Shown here: positions 15,137 through 23,567 of the stretch, piece by piece
How positions within the stretch are numbered: position 1 is the stretch's first letter
How the letters are laid out: every line of letters starts with the position of its first letter
Source of the DNA: VFMC01 sp050248155
GTDB taxonomy: Bacteria > Actinomycetota > Acidimicrobiia > Acidimicrobiales > Ilumatobacteraceae
Assembly: GCA_050248155.1 (NCBI GenBank)
Contig: JBFWSW010000018.1
Span: 1-64,000 of the forward strand
DNA: 64,000 bases
Reading direction: 5' to 3'
The notes under the pieces: generated by a model
Database searches by the model: none
The model's input: the letters and a program-made list of their open reading frames with translations, nothing else
What the model was told of the DNA's origin: nothing
Translations under genes and position numbers: made by a program

Positions 15137-17281
15137 TCAGGCGAGAGTCAGTGCGCTCTGGCGCGAGTTGGTGTCGTACGCGAGCCAGAGGTCGCGACTC
15201 GACGACGCGTCGGCGACGACCCACAGCTCGAGCGCACCGGGCGACGCGATGGTCGCCTGGACGCGCCCGAGGTCGATGTCGACGACTTGGAACTGAGACA
15301 GCAGGCCGACGAAGCTCTGCGACGCCGTGGCGAGCACCGTGCAGTTGTCGAGCGCCTGCCCGGTGCATCGGGTGAGTGCCACGTTCACCGTCATCCCGTC
15401 GAGCAGCAGCCCGGCGGGCGCCGCGTAGAGCCGGACCGACGCGTCGGCGTCCAGGTGCCACACAGCCGATGGGGTGAAGCGGAAGCGCTGCATCGTGGCT
15501 GGATCACCGAGCGCGAGCACGCCACCCTTGCGGATCAGCAGTCCTGCGTTCGAGTCGCGGTCGGTGTCGAAGTTCGGGAGCGACGAGTTGAGGGGAGCCC
15601 TGGTGACGAGAGGCAGCACCGCCTGCGAGACGACGTCGCCGGGGGCTGACGAGCCGAGTAGCCACGTCCCGATCAGCGCCTGCGGCGCTGCGGTCGTCGT
15701 CGGCGCGACCGTGGTCGTGGTGGTGGTCGTGATCGTGGTCGGTACTGCGGTCGTCACGGTCGTGGTGGTGGCGGGGGTCGGCGTCTGGGCCGGTGTCGAC
15801 GGCGCCGTCGATCGAGGCGCCATCGTGGTCGCCGACGGTGACACACTGAGGCTCGGCGCCGCGGTCGTCGTCGTGGTCGGCCTCGGTGCCTCCTCGCCCG
15901 GGTCGGCGCCGCGGCGCGGGGGTTGCGTCGTCGGCCGCACCGTCGTGCTGGTCGCCACCGGAGCGTCACCCGGCGCGACCGTGGTGACCGCAGGAAGGGT
16001 CGAGGTCGTGACCCCGGCACCGGGCGGGTCGACCACGCCCGTCTGGTCGCCCCCGATCGCGGGGCCGGCCCCTGCCGCGCCATCGCCCGATGTCAGGGCC
16101 TGAACCGGGGCGCCGGGATCCTCCGGCACGACATCGGTCGCAGCCACCACTGCTTCAACCGGCCGGACCGGCTCGGTTGCGATCACGTCGCTCGCGGCAG
16201 CGACCCCGATCCCGGCAGCAGCCACGCCGGTGATCGCGGCCACGGCGTTGGCAGCGGGTGTCGCCGCCGTCGCGAGCAGCGACTTCGGGAACACGGCCGC
16301 GTGCGTCAGGCACGACAGCGGGCCCATCGCCATCCGCAGGCGCCCGAGTGCGACACTGAGGAACGCCCGCACGACCGCCGGATCGAACTGAGAGCCGGCG
16401 CAGCGCGCCAGCTCCTCTCGCGCGGCGACGGCTGACCGTGGCGCCTTGTACGAGCGCGCCGACGTCATGACGTCGAAGGAGTCCGCGACCGACACGATGC
16501 GGGCCGGCAGCGAGATCTCGCGGCCTGCCAGACCGCGCGGGTAGCCCTTCCCGTCCCAGCGTTCGTGGTGCTGTGACACGGCGAGGACGCTCTCGCCCAG
16601 CCATCCGGCGAGCGGCGCAGCGAGCGTGGCGCCCAGGTCGGGGTGCTCCTTGATGACCTCGAACTCCTCGTTGGTCAGCTTGCCCGGCTTGTTCAGGATC
16701 GCTGGATCGATGAGCAGCTTGCCGATGTCGTGCACGAGACCTGCCCAGCGCAGGCGATCGAGCTCGACGCCGGTCATGCCCATCTCCTCCCCGATCATCT
16801 GCGAGTAGGCGCGCACCCGCTCGGAATGGCCTCGCGTGAGCCGATCGTGGTTGCGCAGCGCTGCGACCAGCTCGATCAGCCGTTCAGCGGCTCGCGCCGG
16901 CTCGTGGGCGCCAGTGGTCTGGTACTCGTCGAGCAGCTTCTTCAGCTGCGTCGTCGACGACGCGCGCAGCGCGATGCTGTACCTGGACGGTGCCTGGTCG
17001 GGGAAGATCAGGGTCAGGTCGAACAGCGCAGCGAGGGGCAGCAGTCGTCGGGTGAGCCGATCGACGAGGAAGAGCACGGTGGTCGACACCACCGAGATCG
17101 CGATGAACCGCAGGACGGCCACGGCCGTGCTGGGCGCGCTCGGCACGGTCCACCCGAGGACGATGGCGACACCGACCGACACGGTGAACGGCACGAGGTA
17201 GACGAGCGCGCGGATGGCGCGAGCGGCCCACGGATGGCCGGTCCACCGGCCCTCGCGCTCGCTGTGCTCCTCCGCCACCAC
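15137..17281 (-). CDS. HD-GYP c-di-GMP phosphodiesterase with Thr-rich extracytoplasmic tail
   Basis: A 714-residue protein. Two transmembrane helices (about 24-44 and 52-73) precede a complete HD-GYP domain with HDIGK at 184-188 and HHERWDGKGYP at 238-248, so c-di-GMP hydrolysis is likely. A third Ala-rich hydrophobic segment lies at about 335-363. It is followed by about 180 residues of Thr/Pro/Ala linker with long Thr runs, then a C-terminal domain of about 165 residues with two Cys (TRCTGQALDNCTV), which I do not recognise. The tail would lie outside the cell. Start is tentative: GTG at 17281 or 17278, next to a GAGGAGGA stretch. Confidence 0.87.
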   Translation of the reverse strand: MVAEEHSEREGRWTGHPWAARAIRALVYLVPFTVSVGVAIVLGWTVPSAPSTAVAVLRFIAISVVSTTVLFLVDRLTRRLLPLAALFDLTLIFPDQAPSRYSIALRASSTTQLKKLLDEYQTTGAHEPARAAERLIELVAALRNHDRLTRGHSERVRAYSQMIGEEMGMTGVELDRLRWAGLVHDIGKLLIDPAILNKPGKLTNEEFEVIKEHPDLGATLAAPLAGWLGESVLAVSQHHERWDGKGYPRGLAGREISLPARIVSVADSFDVMTSARSYKAPRSAVAAREELARCAGSQFDPAVVRAFLSVALGRLRMAMGPLSCLTHAAVFPKSLLATAATPAANAVAAITGVAAAGIGVAAASDVIATEPVRPVEAVVAATDVVPEDPGAPVQALTSGDGAAGAGPAIGGDQTGVVDPPGAGVTTSTLPAVTTVAPGDAPVATSTTVRPTTQPPRRGADPGEEAPRPTTTTTAAPSLSVSPSATTMAPRSTAPSTPAQTPTPATTTTVTTAVPTTITTTTTTTVAPTTTAAPQALIGTWLLGSSAPGDVVSQAVLPLVTRAPLNSSLPNFDTDRDSNAGLLIRKGGVLALGDPATMQRFRFTPSAVWHLDADASVRLYAAPAGLLLDGMTVNVALTRCTGQALDNCTVLATASQSFVGLLSQFQVVDIDLGRVQATIASPGALELWVVADASSSRDLWLAYDTNSRQSALTLA

Positions 17282-17351
17282 TCCTCCTCGGCGGGACGAC
17301 CAGCCCGCGCACACATCCGGCAGTCGGGTATCGGCAGGTGAGCGGCCGGAA

Positions 17352-17379
17352 TTGAGCGATCGGGCAGCGCCGGTAGCGT
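17352..17379 (+). promoter_or_regulatory. putative hemE promoter
   Basis: TTGAGC at 17352-17357 and TAGCGT at 17374-17379 are separated by 16 bp. The -10 ends 10 nt before the hemE ATG, predicting a leader of about 3 nt. This is the best -35/-10 pair I see in the window. Confidence 0.55.
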
Positions 17380-17388
17380 GTCGACCGC

Positions 17389-18489
17389 ATGTCATCCGCT
17401 GCGACCACCCGGGTTCCCCTCCTCGATGCCGCGACCGGGCGGCCGGCAACTCACACGCCGGTGTGGTTCATGCGCCAGGCGGGACGCAGCCTGCCCGAGT
17501 ACCGGGCCGTCCGGGGCGAGGGCAGCATCCTCGATGCGATCAAGCAGCCCGAGATCGCGGCAGCGATCACCCTCCAGCCGGTGACGCGCTACGGGGTCGA
17601 TGCGGCCGTGCTGTTCAGCGACATCGTCGTGCCTGCTCACGCGACCGGTTTCGGGATCGATGTCACCCCCGGCACGGGTCCGGTAGCCGCTGACCCGTTG
17701 CGACGTCCCGGCGACGTCGGACGGCTGCGCCCGCTCGACGCCGGCACCGACGTCCCGTACGTCATCGAGACCGTGCGCGCGCTGGTCGCCCAGCTGCCGG
17801 CGACGGTGCCCGTGCTGGCGTTCGCCGGCGCGCCGTTCACGGTCGCGAGCTACCTGATCGAGGGCCGACCGAGCCGCACCTACCAGCACACGAAGGCGCT
17901 CATGCGCAGCGAGCCCGCCGTCTGGCACTCGATCATGGAGCGGCTCACCCAGCACTCGGTGGCCTTCGTCTCCGCGCAGCTCGGGGCGGGGGCCCGCGCG
18001 TTCCAGCTCTTCGATTCGTGGGCCGGCGCGCTCTCGCCAGCCGACTACCGCGAGTTCGTGCTCCCCCATTCGACCGCCGTGTTCGCTCAGCTCGCCGCGC
18101 TGCACCCGGGGGTTCCCGGCATCCACTTCGGCATCGGGTGCGACCACCTGCTCGAGCTCATGCTCGGCGCCGCCGAGGGCGACGGGCGAGCCACTCCTGT
18201 GCTCGGACTCGACTGGCGCACCTCGATCACCGACGCCCGCCGGCGGATGGGCGCCGGCCTCGTCGTGCAGGGCAACCTCGATCCAGCGCTCGTGCTCGGC
18301 GGTGCTCGACTGGCGCTCGAAGCCGCCGACGCGGTGCTCGCCGACAACGCCGGCCATCCAGGTCACATCTTCAACCTCGGTCACGGGGTCCAGCCCGACA
18401 CCGATCCGGAGGTGCTCGCTGCCGTCGTCCACCACGTGCACACGACGACGGCCGGCCGCGGGCAGGCGGCCCAGGCCGCGCAGCAGTGA
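17389..18489 (+). CDS. hemE: uroporphyrinogen decarboxylase
   Basis: A 366-residue cytosolic heme enzyme that converts uroporphyrinogen III to coproporphyrinogen III. The N-terminal signature PVWFMRQAGRSLPEYR is at about residues 24-39. LFSDIVVPAHATGFG follows, and IHFGIGCDHLLELM and GLDWRTSI are the later substrate-cleft motifs. Length fits the family (about 350). It is the first gene of a coupled hemE-hemH-hemY run: its TGA overlaps the GTG of hemH. An Ala/Gln-rich C-terminal tail (GRGQAAQAAQQ) is the only oddity. Confidence 0.97.
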   Translation: MSSAATTRVPLLDAATGRPATHTPVWFMRQAGRSLPEYRAVRGEGSILDAIKQPEIAAAITLQPVTRYGVDAAVLFSDIVVPAHATGFGIDVTPGTGPVAADPLRRPGDVGRLRPLDAGTDVPYVIETVRALVAQLPATVPVLAFAGAPFTVASYLIEGRPSRTYQHTKALMRSEPAVWHSIMERLTQHSVAFVSAQLGAGARAFQLFDSWAGALSPADYREFVLPHSTAVFAQLAALHPGVPGIHFGIGCDHLLELMLGAAEGDGRATPVLGLDWRTSITDARRRMGAGLVVQGNLDPALVLGGARLALEAADAVLADNAGHPGHIFNLGHGVQPDTDPEVLAAVVHHVHTTTAGRGQAAQAAQQ

Positions 18490-19457
18490 CCACACCGGAC
18501 CGACGTCTCATCGGGGTCGTCGTGATGGCCTACGGCAGCCCGCGCACCCGTGACGAGGTGCTGCCCTACTACACCGACATCAGGCGTGGTCGACCGCCGA
18601 CCGAGCAACAGCTCGCCGATCTCCTCGCCCGGTACGAGGCGATCGGCTCGACGGGCGACGACCTGTCACCCCTGACCGCGCGCACCGAAGCACAAGGTCT
18701 GGCCCTGCAGCACGCGCTCGACGCCGTGCGGCCCGGCACGTTCGAGGTGGCGCTCGGCTTCAAGCACACCACGCCGTCCATCGAGCACGCTGTCGACCAG
18801 CTGGCGGCGCGGGGCGTCCGGTCGATCGTGGGGCTGGTCCTCGCGCCTCACTACTCCGCGCTCTCGGTCGGCCAGTACCACGATCGACTCCGGTCGGCTG
18901 CAGCCCGCCACGGCATCGACGTCGCCACCATCGACAGCTGGGCGACCGAACCCGCCCTGGTGTCGTTCCTCGCGCGCGAGGTGCGCAGTTGCCTCGGCCG
19001 GATGCCGCCCGACACCAAGGTGCTCTTCACCGCGCACTCGCTGCCCGCCCGCGTCCTGGCCGAGGGTGACCCCTATCCGGCGGAGCTCCGGGCGACTGCG
19101 GCGGCAGTCGCCGCCGAGGCCGGGCTCGCTCCGTGGAGCCAGTGGGCCGTCGCGTGGCAGTCCGCCGGCCGGACGCCCGAGCCGTGGCTCGGGCCCGACG
19201 TCCTCCAGGTGGTGGACGAGCTCGCCCACGCCGAACACCACGCGCCCCCAGGCGGCGACGACCGGATCGGCCTCCTCGTGTGCGCATGCGGCTTCGTCGC
19301 CGACCACCTCGAGGTCCTGTACGACCTCGACGTCGAGGCCGCCGGTCGAGCGCGCGACCACGGCCTCGAGTTCGCCCGCACCTCGTGCGTCAACGACGAC
19401 CCCGAGGTGATGGCGGCCCTGGCCCGTCTCGTGACCGAGCGAGTCGACGTCGCATGA
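18486..19457 (+). CDS. hemH: ferrochelatase (probably coproporphyrin ferrochelatase)
   Basis: A 323-residue chelatase inserting iron into the porphyrin. It starts with GTG overlapping the hemE stop (GTGA). Family features are VVMAYGSP at the N-terminus, LAPHYSALSVGQYHDRL with the metal-pathway His, and LFTAHSLP. The C-terminal segment LLVCACGFVADHLEVLYDLD matches actinobacterial enzymes. In Actinomycetota the family member is normally the coproporphyrin-type CpfC, acting before ChdC (HemQ). The EHY order here supports that pathway, although no chdC gene is in the window. Confidence 0.96.
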   Translation: MTTPDRRLIGVVVMAYGSPRTRDEVLPYYTDIRRGRPPTEQQLADLLARYEAIGSTGDDLSPLTARTEAQGLALQHALDAVRPGTFEVALGFKHTTPSIEHAVDQLAARGVRSIVGLVLAPHYSALSVGQYHDRLRSAAARHGIDVATIDSWATEPALVSFLAREVRSCLGRMPPDTKVLFTAHSLPARVLAEGDPYPAELRATAAAVAAEAGLAPWSQWAVAWQSAGRTPEPWLGPDVLQVVDELAHAEHHAPPGGDDRIGLLVCACGFVADHLEVLYDLDVEAAGRARDHGLEFARTSCVNDDPEVMAALARLVTERVDVA

Positions 19458-20824
19458 CGACCGGTTCCGCCCGGGTCGTGGTGGTCGGCGGGGGCATCGC
19501 CGGGCTGGCTGCAGCGCACGCGCTCCTGACCGGCGCGTCGTCGGGCAGCCACGCGGTCACGGTGCTCGAAGCCCAACCTCGCCTCGGCGGCAAGATCCGC
19601 ACCACGCCGTTCGCCGGCCACGCCGGCGTCGACGAGGGTGCCGACGCGTTCCTCGCGCGCGTGCCATGGGCCACCGACCTGGCACACGCCGTGGGCCTCG
19701 GCGAGCGTCTCGTGTCACCGGCGACCGGCTCGGCCTCGGTGTGGTGGGACGGGCTACAGACGATCCCATCCGGCCTCGTGCTCGGGCTGCCGACCGACAT
19801 CGGCCGTCTCGCCCGCAGCCGTCTCATCGGATGGGGCGGCAAGCTCCGAGCTGCCACCGAGGTGCTGCGGCCGAAGTCCGACGTCGAGCACGACTCGGTG
19901 GGTGCGTTCGTGCGCGAGCGCTTCGGCGACCAGGTGCACGAACGGCTCGTCGATCCGCTCGTCGGCAGCATCTACGCCGCCGACACCGATCGGTTCAGCC
20001 TGCGCGCCGTGCCGCAGCTCGCCCAGCTCGCGGCCTCGTCGCGCAGCGTGTTGCTCGCCGCGAGGCATCGACCGGCGCCGCCGGCCGGCCCGGTGTTCTA
20101 CGCCCCAGCGGGTGGCATGGCCGATCTCGTCGACCACACGGCACGCGCCATCGTCGATCTCGGCGGTGAGATCAAGCTGGATGCGGCGTGCCAGACGATC
20201 GAGCGCGACGGCGACGCGTGGCGGGTCGACGGCCAGCATGCCGATGCGATCGTGCTGGCCTGCCCTGCGGCGCAGGCAGCACGCCTCCTCGGCAGGGTCA
20301 GCGTGGTGGCCGAGCCCATGGCACGGATCGAGTACGCCGACGTCGTCCTCATCACCATCGCCATCCCGCGCCGCGACTGGCCCGAGCGGCTGCACGGCTC
20401 GAGCGGCTACCTCGTGCCCAAGCCCGTCCAGCGATTGGTCACCGCGGTGTCGTTCGCGTCACAGAAGTGGTCACACCTCGATCGCGAGGATCACGTCGTG
20501 CTGCGCATCTCGCTCGGGAGAGACGGCCTCCCGGTGCTGCACCTGTCGGACGAGCAACTGCTCGACGCCGCGCTGACCGAGGTCGGCGGGCACCTGGGCA
20601 TCGACCTGCAGCCGCAGGCGGTGCGCCAGAGCACATGGCAGCGAGCCTTCCCGCAGTACCGGCCCCATCACGACCGCCTCGTCACCGAGATCGAGTCGCA
20701 GTTGCCGCCGAGCATGGTGGTCGCCGGCGCGAGCTACCACGGCATCGGCATCCCGGCATGCATCCATTCGGGTCAACGGGCCGCCGAGCTGATCGGACAG
20801 CGAGCACGTTCTGCGTTACTGTGA
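19454..20824 (+). CDS. hemY: protoporphyrinogen/coproporphyrinogen III oxidase
   Basis: A 456-residue FAD flavoprotein. The FAD-binding GxGxxG motif is VVVVGGGIAGLAAAHALL at the N-terminus, followed by VLEAQPRLGGKI. The C-terminal flavin motif is near VAGASYHGIGIPACIHSGQRAA. It oxidises coproporphyrinogen III to coproporphyrin III (CgoX) in the Gram-positive route, or protoporphyrinogen IX in the classical one. The ATG overlaps the hemH stop (ATGA), which indicates coupling. Its stop is 4 nt before the sortase ATG, and the sortase -10 lies inside its last codons. Confidence 0.95.
   Translation: MTTGSARVVVVGGGIAGLAAAHALLTGASSGSHAVTVLEAQPRLGGKIRTTPFAGHAGVDEGADAFLARVPWATDLAHAVGLGERLVSPATGSASVWWDGLQTIPSGLVLGLPTDIGRLARSRLIGWGGKLRAATEVLRPKSDVEHDSVGAFVRERFGDQVHERLVDPLVGSIYAADTDRFSLRAVPQLAQLAASSRSVLLAARHRPAPPAGPVFYAPAGGMADLVDHTARAIVDLGGEIKLDAACQTIERDGDAWRVDGQHADAIVLACPAAQAARLLGRVSVVAEPMARIEYADVVLITIAIPRRDWPERLHGSSGYLVPKPVQRLVTAVSFASQKWSHLDREDHVVLRISLGRDGLPVLHLSDEQLLDAALTEVGGHLGIDLQPQAVRQSTWQRAFPQYRPHHDRLVTEIESQLPPSMVVAGASYHGIGIPACIHSGQRAAELIGQRARSALL
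20817..20822 (+). promoter_or_regulatory. putative -10 element of the sortase gene (TACTGT)
   Basis: TACTGT lies in the last codons of hemY and ends exactly 7 nt before the ATG at 20829, predicting a leaderless transcript independent of the heme operon. No -35 or Shine-Dalgarno is evident. Confidence 0.45.
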
Positions 20825-20828
20825 CCAC

Positions 20829-21566
20829 ATGAAGGGGCGGCGCCTTCTCACCTCGATGGGCTTCGCGCTCCTCTCCGTCACCCTGTCGGGTGTCCTGGCG
20901 GGCTGCAGCAGCGGCGGCTCGGCGTCGCAGGCATCGACGGTCCTGCCGGCCGAACCCGTCGGTGAGGCGATGCTCGCCGACGTCGAGTCCACCATCGACA
21001 TCGCATCGCCGACGACCGCCCAGCCCACCACGACCGCACCGGTCACCACGCCCTCCTCGACAGGCCCAGCCCCGACCGAGCCGCCCACCACCGATCCTCC
21101 GACCGTCGTCGAGACGCTTCCTCAACCGGCCCCTCCGCCCGAGCCCCGCGCCGACGAGCCGTACGTCGAGCTGGGCACGCTCGAGATCCCCAAGCTGGGC
21201 ATCGTCGCACCGCTGCTCGAGGGCATCACCCTGACGACGCTCGACCTCGGCCCTGGTCACTGGCCGGGCACGGCCATGCCCGGCCGACTCGGCAACGTCG
21301 TCATCGCCGGTCACCGCACGAGCCACGGCAAGGTGTTCCGCGACATCGACCGGCTCGTGGTGGGCGACGAAGTGGTGTTCACCACCGAGGAGGGACGGTT
21401 CGTGTACGTCGTCACCGGCACCGACATCGTCCAGCCCGACGCGCTGTACATCATCGACCAGACCCCCGAGAAGACGGCGACGCTGTTCGCTTGCCACCCG
21501 CCCGGGTCGACCCGCCAGCGCATCGTCACCCACCTCGCCCTCCAGGACGGCACGACCTCCGGGTAG
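20829..21566 (+). CDS. sortase with lipoprotein signal
   Basis: A 245-residue class E/F-like sortase. The catalytic set is present: His162 in VIAGHRTSHG, Cys222 in TLFACHPPGS, and Arg231 shortly after. The N-terminus (MKGRRLLTSMGFALLSVTL, then SGVLAGC) has a basic start, a hydrophobic core and an LAGC lipobox at Cys26, so it looks like a lipid-anchored sortase instead of the usual transmembrane-anchored one. A Thr/Pro-rich linker (about 50-110) lifts the domain from the membrane. No substrate with a C-terminal LPxTG-type sorting signal is in the window. The next gene is an lnt homologue, which would N-acylate lipoproteins. Confidence 0.9.
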   Translation: MKGRRLLTSMGFALLSVTLSGVLAGCSSGGSASQASTVLPAEPVGEAMLADVESTIDIASPTTAQPTTTAPVTTPSSTGPAPTEPPTTDPPTVVETLPQPAPPPEPRADEPYVELGTLEIPKLGIVAPLLEGITLTTLDLGPGHWPGTAMPGRLGNVVIAGHRTSHGKVFRDIDRLVVGDEVVFTTEEGRFVYVVTGTDIVQPDALYIIDQTPEKTATLFACHPPGSTRQRIVTHLALQDGTTSG

Positions 21567-21569
21567 CCT
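21564..21569 (+). promoter_or_regulatory. putative -10 element of lnt (TAGCCT)
   Basis: TAGCCT overlaps the sortase stop codon and ends 10 nt before the lnt ATG. It may drive lnt separately from the sortase with a leader of about 3 nt. Confidence 0.3.
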
Positions 21570-21578
21570 GCGCCCTCC

Positions 21579-23135
21579 ATGCCCCGGCTCCTCCGTCTGC
21601 CGCGGCCGTCGCGCTCGGCCGCCCTGGCACTCGGCGCGGGGCTGCTGGTCGCGCTGTCCCTGCCGCCGTGGGGCATCTGGCCACTTGCCTTCGTGGGGGT
21701 CGCCCTCTTCGAGGTGTCACTCGGCGAGCACCCGACCAGTGGCGAGCGGGCGGCCCGTGGGTGGCTGTTCGCCGCCGGCTGGCTGTACCCCGGCTTGTTC
21801 TTCCTGTGGTTCCTCAGCGCGCCCGGCTACCTGGTCGCTGCCGCGATCTTCGCCGGGTTCCACTCCGTGGCCGCCCTCGTCGCGCCCACTGGCCGGTGGC
21901 GGGTCATCGGCCGCCCGGCCGCGCACACGCTGGCGGAGGCGGTGCGCTTCGTGTTCCCGTTCGGTGGCGTGCCGGTCGCCAGCCTCGCCATCGGGCAGGC
22001 ATCGGGCCCCCTGCTCGGCATCGTGCGCGTCGGCGGCTCGCTGCTGCTCACCTGGGTGGTCTTCCAGATCGGTTTCGCGCTCGCCGGGCCGTCGCCGTAC
22101 GTCCCCCGGATCGCCGCTCGCCGTGGCGGGCGCACCCGAGCGGCAGCACCACACGGTGCCATCGCCATCGGTGCGGTCGTGACCGTGATCGTGCTCGCCG
22201 CCGTGGCGCCGACCGGTCACGACCTCGGACGATCGCTCCGCGTCGCCGCCGTGCAGGGAGGCGGGCCGCAGGGAACTCGCGCGGCCGACACCGATCCACG
22301 TGATGTCGTCGAGCGGCACCTGGCCGCGACCGACACGATCCAGCCGGGCAGCGTCGATCTCGTCGTGTGGCCCGAGAACGTCATCGACGTCGCCGACTTC
22401 GCCGCCAGCCGCGAGCACGGCGAGATCGCGGCCGAGGCGGCGCGCATCGGCGCACCGTTCGCCGTCGGCATCACCGACGACGTGTACGACGAAGACGGCC
22501 GCGACGTCGCCTTCCGCAACGCGCAGGTCGTCGTCACCCCCGACGGCGACATCACCGATCGCTACGACAAGGTGCGCCGCGTGCCCTACGGCGAGTACGT
22601 CCCGCTGCGCACCATCCTGCAGTTCGTCGGCGCCCCGGTCGACCAGATCCCGCGCGACGCCGTTGCCGGCACCGGCCCCGCGTTCATCGAGCTGCCGAGC
22701 GGCGAACGCCTGGGTGTCGTGATCTCGTGGGAGGTCTTCTTCGGCAGCCGCGCCCGTGACGGCGCCCGGCACGGCGCGGAGGTGATGCTCAACCCGACCA
22801 ACGGTTCGAGCTACACGGGGACGATGCTGCAGACCCAACAGGTCGCGTCGAGCCGGCTGAGGGCCGTCGAGACCGGGCGCTGGGTGGTGCAGGTCGCCCC
22901 GACCGGCTTCAGTGCCTTCATCGACGACGAGGGGCACGTCCACCAGCGGACGGCGGTGAGCGAGCGACGCGTGATCGTCGGCGACGTCGAGCTGCGCGCG
23001 GGCCGCACGTGGTACACGACGCTCGGCGACTGGCCCGTCGTGCTCCTGGTCGCGGCCACCTTCGGCCTGGCCCTGTTCGCGACGCGCCGATCACACCTCG
23101 AGCATCAACGTGACGGGACCGTCGTTGACGAGTGA
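21579..23135 (+). CDS. lnt: apolipoprotein N-acyltransferase homologue with Cys-to-Ser nucleophile
   Basis: A 518-residue integral membrane protein. Five or more hydrophobic helices cover about residues 12-215, then a nitrilase-type domain (about 222-485), then a final helix (VVLLVAATFGLALFA). Two of the three catalytic residues are in place: Glu266 in VVWPEN and Lys331 in YDKVRRVPYGEY. They align well with Glu267 and Lys335 of the E. coli enzyme. The third, Cys387 in E. coli, is Ser383 here (VVISWEVFF). The gene overlaps the converging dtd by 45 bp. It may be a variant acyltransferase or have lost activity. Confidence 0.9.
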   Translation: MPRLLRLPRPSRSAALALGAGLLVALSLPPWGIWPLAFVGVALFEVSLGEHPTSGERAARGWLFAAGWLYPGLFFLWFLSAPGYLVAAAIFAGFHSVAALVAPTGRWRVIGRPAAHTLAEAVRFVFPFGGVPVASLAIGQASGPLLGIVRVGGSLLLTWVVFQIGFALAGPSPYVPRIAARRGGRTRAAAPHGAIAIGAVVTVIVLAAVAPTGHDLGRSLRVAAVQGGGPQGTRAADTDPRDVVERHLAATDTIQPGSVDLVVWPENVIDVADFAASREHGEIAAEAARIGAPFAVGITDDVYDEDGRDVAFRNAQVVVTPDGDITDRYDKVRRVPYGEYVPLRTILQFVGAPVDQIPRDAVAGTGPAFIELPSGERLGVVISWEVFFGSRARDGARHGAEVMLNPTNGSSYTGTMLQTQQVASSRLRAVETGRWVVQVAPTGFSAFIDDEGHVHQRTAVSERRVIVGDVELRAGRTWYTTLGDWPVVLLVAATFGLALFATRRSHLEHQRDGTVVDE

Positions 23136-23540
23136 GACCTGCATCTCGGTCCGGAACCGGCCGGTCTCGACCGTGGCGCCCAGCGAGCGAAGGTGGTCGA
23201 CGACCACGGTGACGAGTGGCTCGGCGTGCTCGGGTCGTGCAGCAGCGATCCAGCTCGGGCGGCGACCCCCGCTGGTGTCGCCGTAGAGGGTGAACTGGCT
23301 CACCACCAGCAGCGTCTGCGTGGTGACGGCCACCGACCGGTTCATCACCCCGTCCTCGTCGTCCATCACGCGCAGGTGCCACAGCTTCTCGGCCAGCTTG
23401 CGCGCCTGCTCGACGCTGTCGTCGTGGGTGACGCCGACGAAGACGCAGAGCCCACGGCCGATCGACCCCACCTGTGCCCAACCCTCACCGTCGCGCGCGA
23501 CGACGCTCGCGCTCGTCACCCGTTGCACCAGCCCACGCAT
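23091..23540 (-). CDS. dtd: D-aminoacyl-tRNA deacylase
   Basis: A 149-residue cytosolic editing enzyme that hydrolyses D-amino acids (and Gly) mischarged on tRNA. It begins with the family MRGLVQRVTSASV, carries the active-site motif SQFTLYGD with the TSGGRRPS segment, and ends with the expected GPVTLMLEV (the GPVT, or cross-subunit Gly-Pro, motif region). Length is normal (about 145-150). Its 3-prime end overlaps the 3-prime end of lnt by 45 bp. Its start is 27 bp from the divergent aldose epimerase, with CAGGAT and CAGAAT -10-like hexamers back to back. Confidence 0.95.
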   Translation of the reverse strand: MRGLVQRVTSASVVARDGEGWAQVGSIGRGLCVFVGVTHDDSVEQARKLAEKLWHLRVMDDEDGVMNRSVAVTTQTLLVVSQFTLYGDTSGGRRPSWIAAARPEHAEPLVTVVVDHLRSLGATVETGRFRTEMQVSLVNDGPVTLMLEV

Positions 23541-23567
23541 CCCGGCGATCCTGGCAGAATCCGAAGC

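Noticed and set aside
15680..15960. Apparent DNA repeat rich in GGTGGTCGTG
   Set aside because: It is explained by the Thr-rich linker of the HD-GYP protein on the other strand. A coding low-complexity region, not a separate element.
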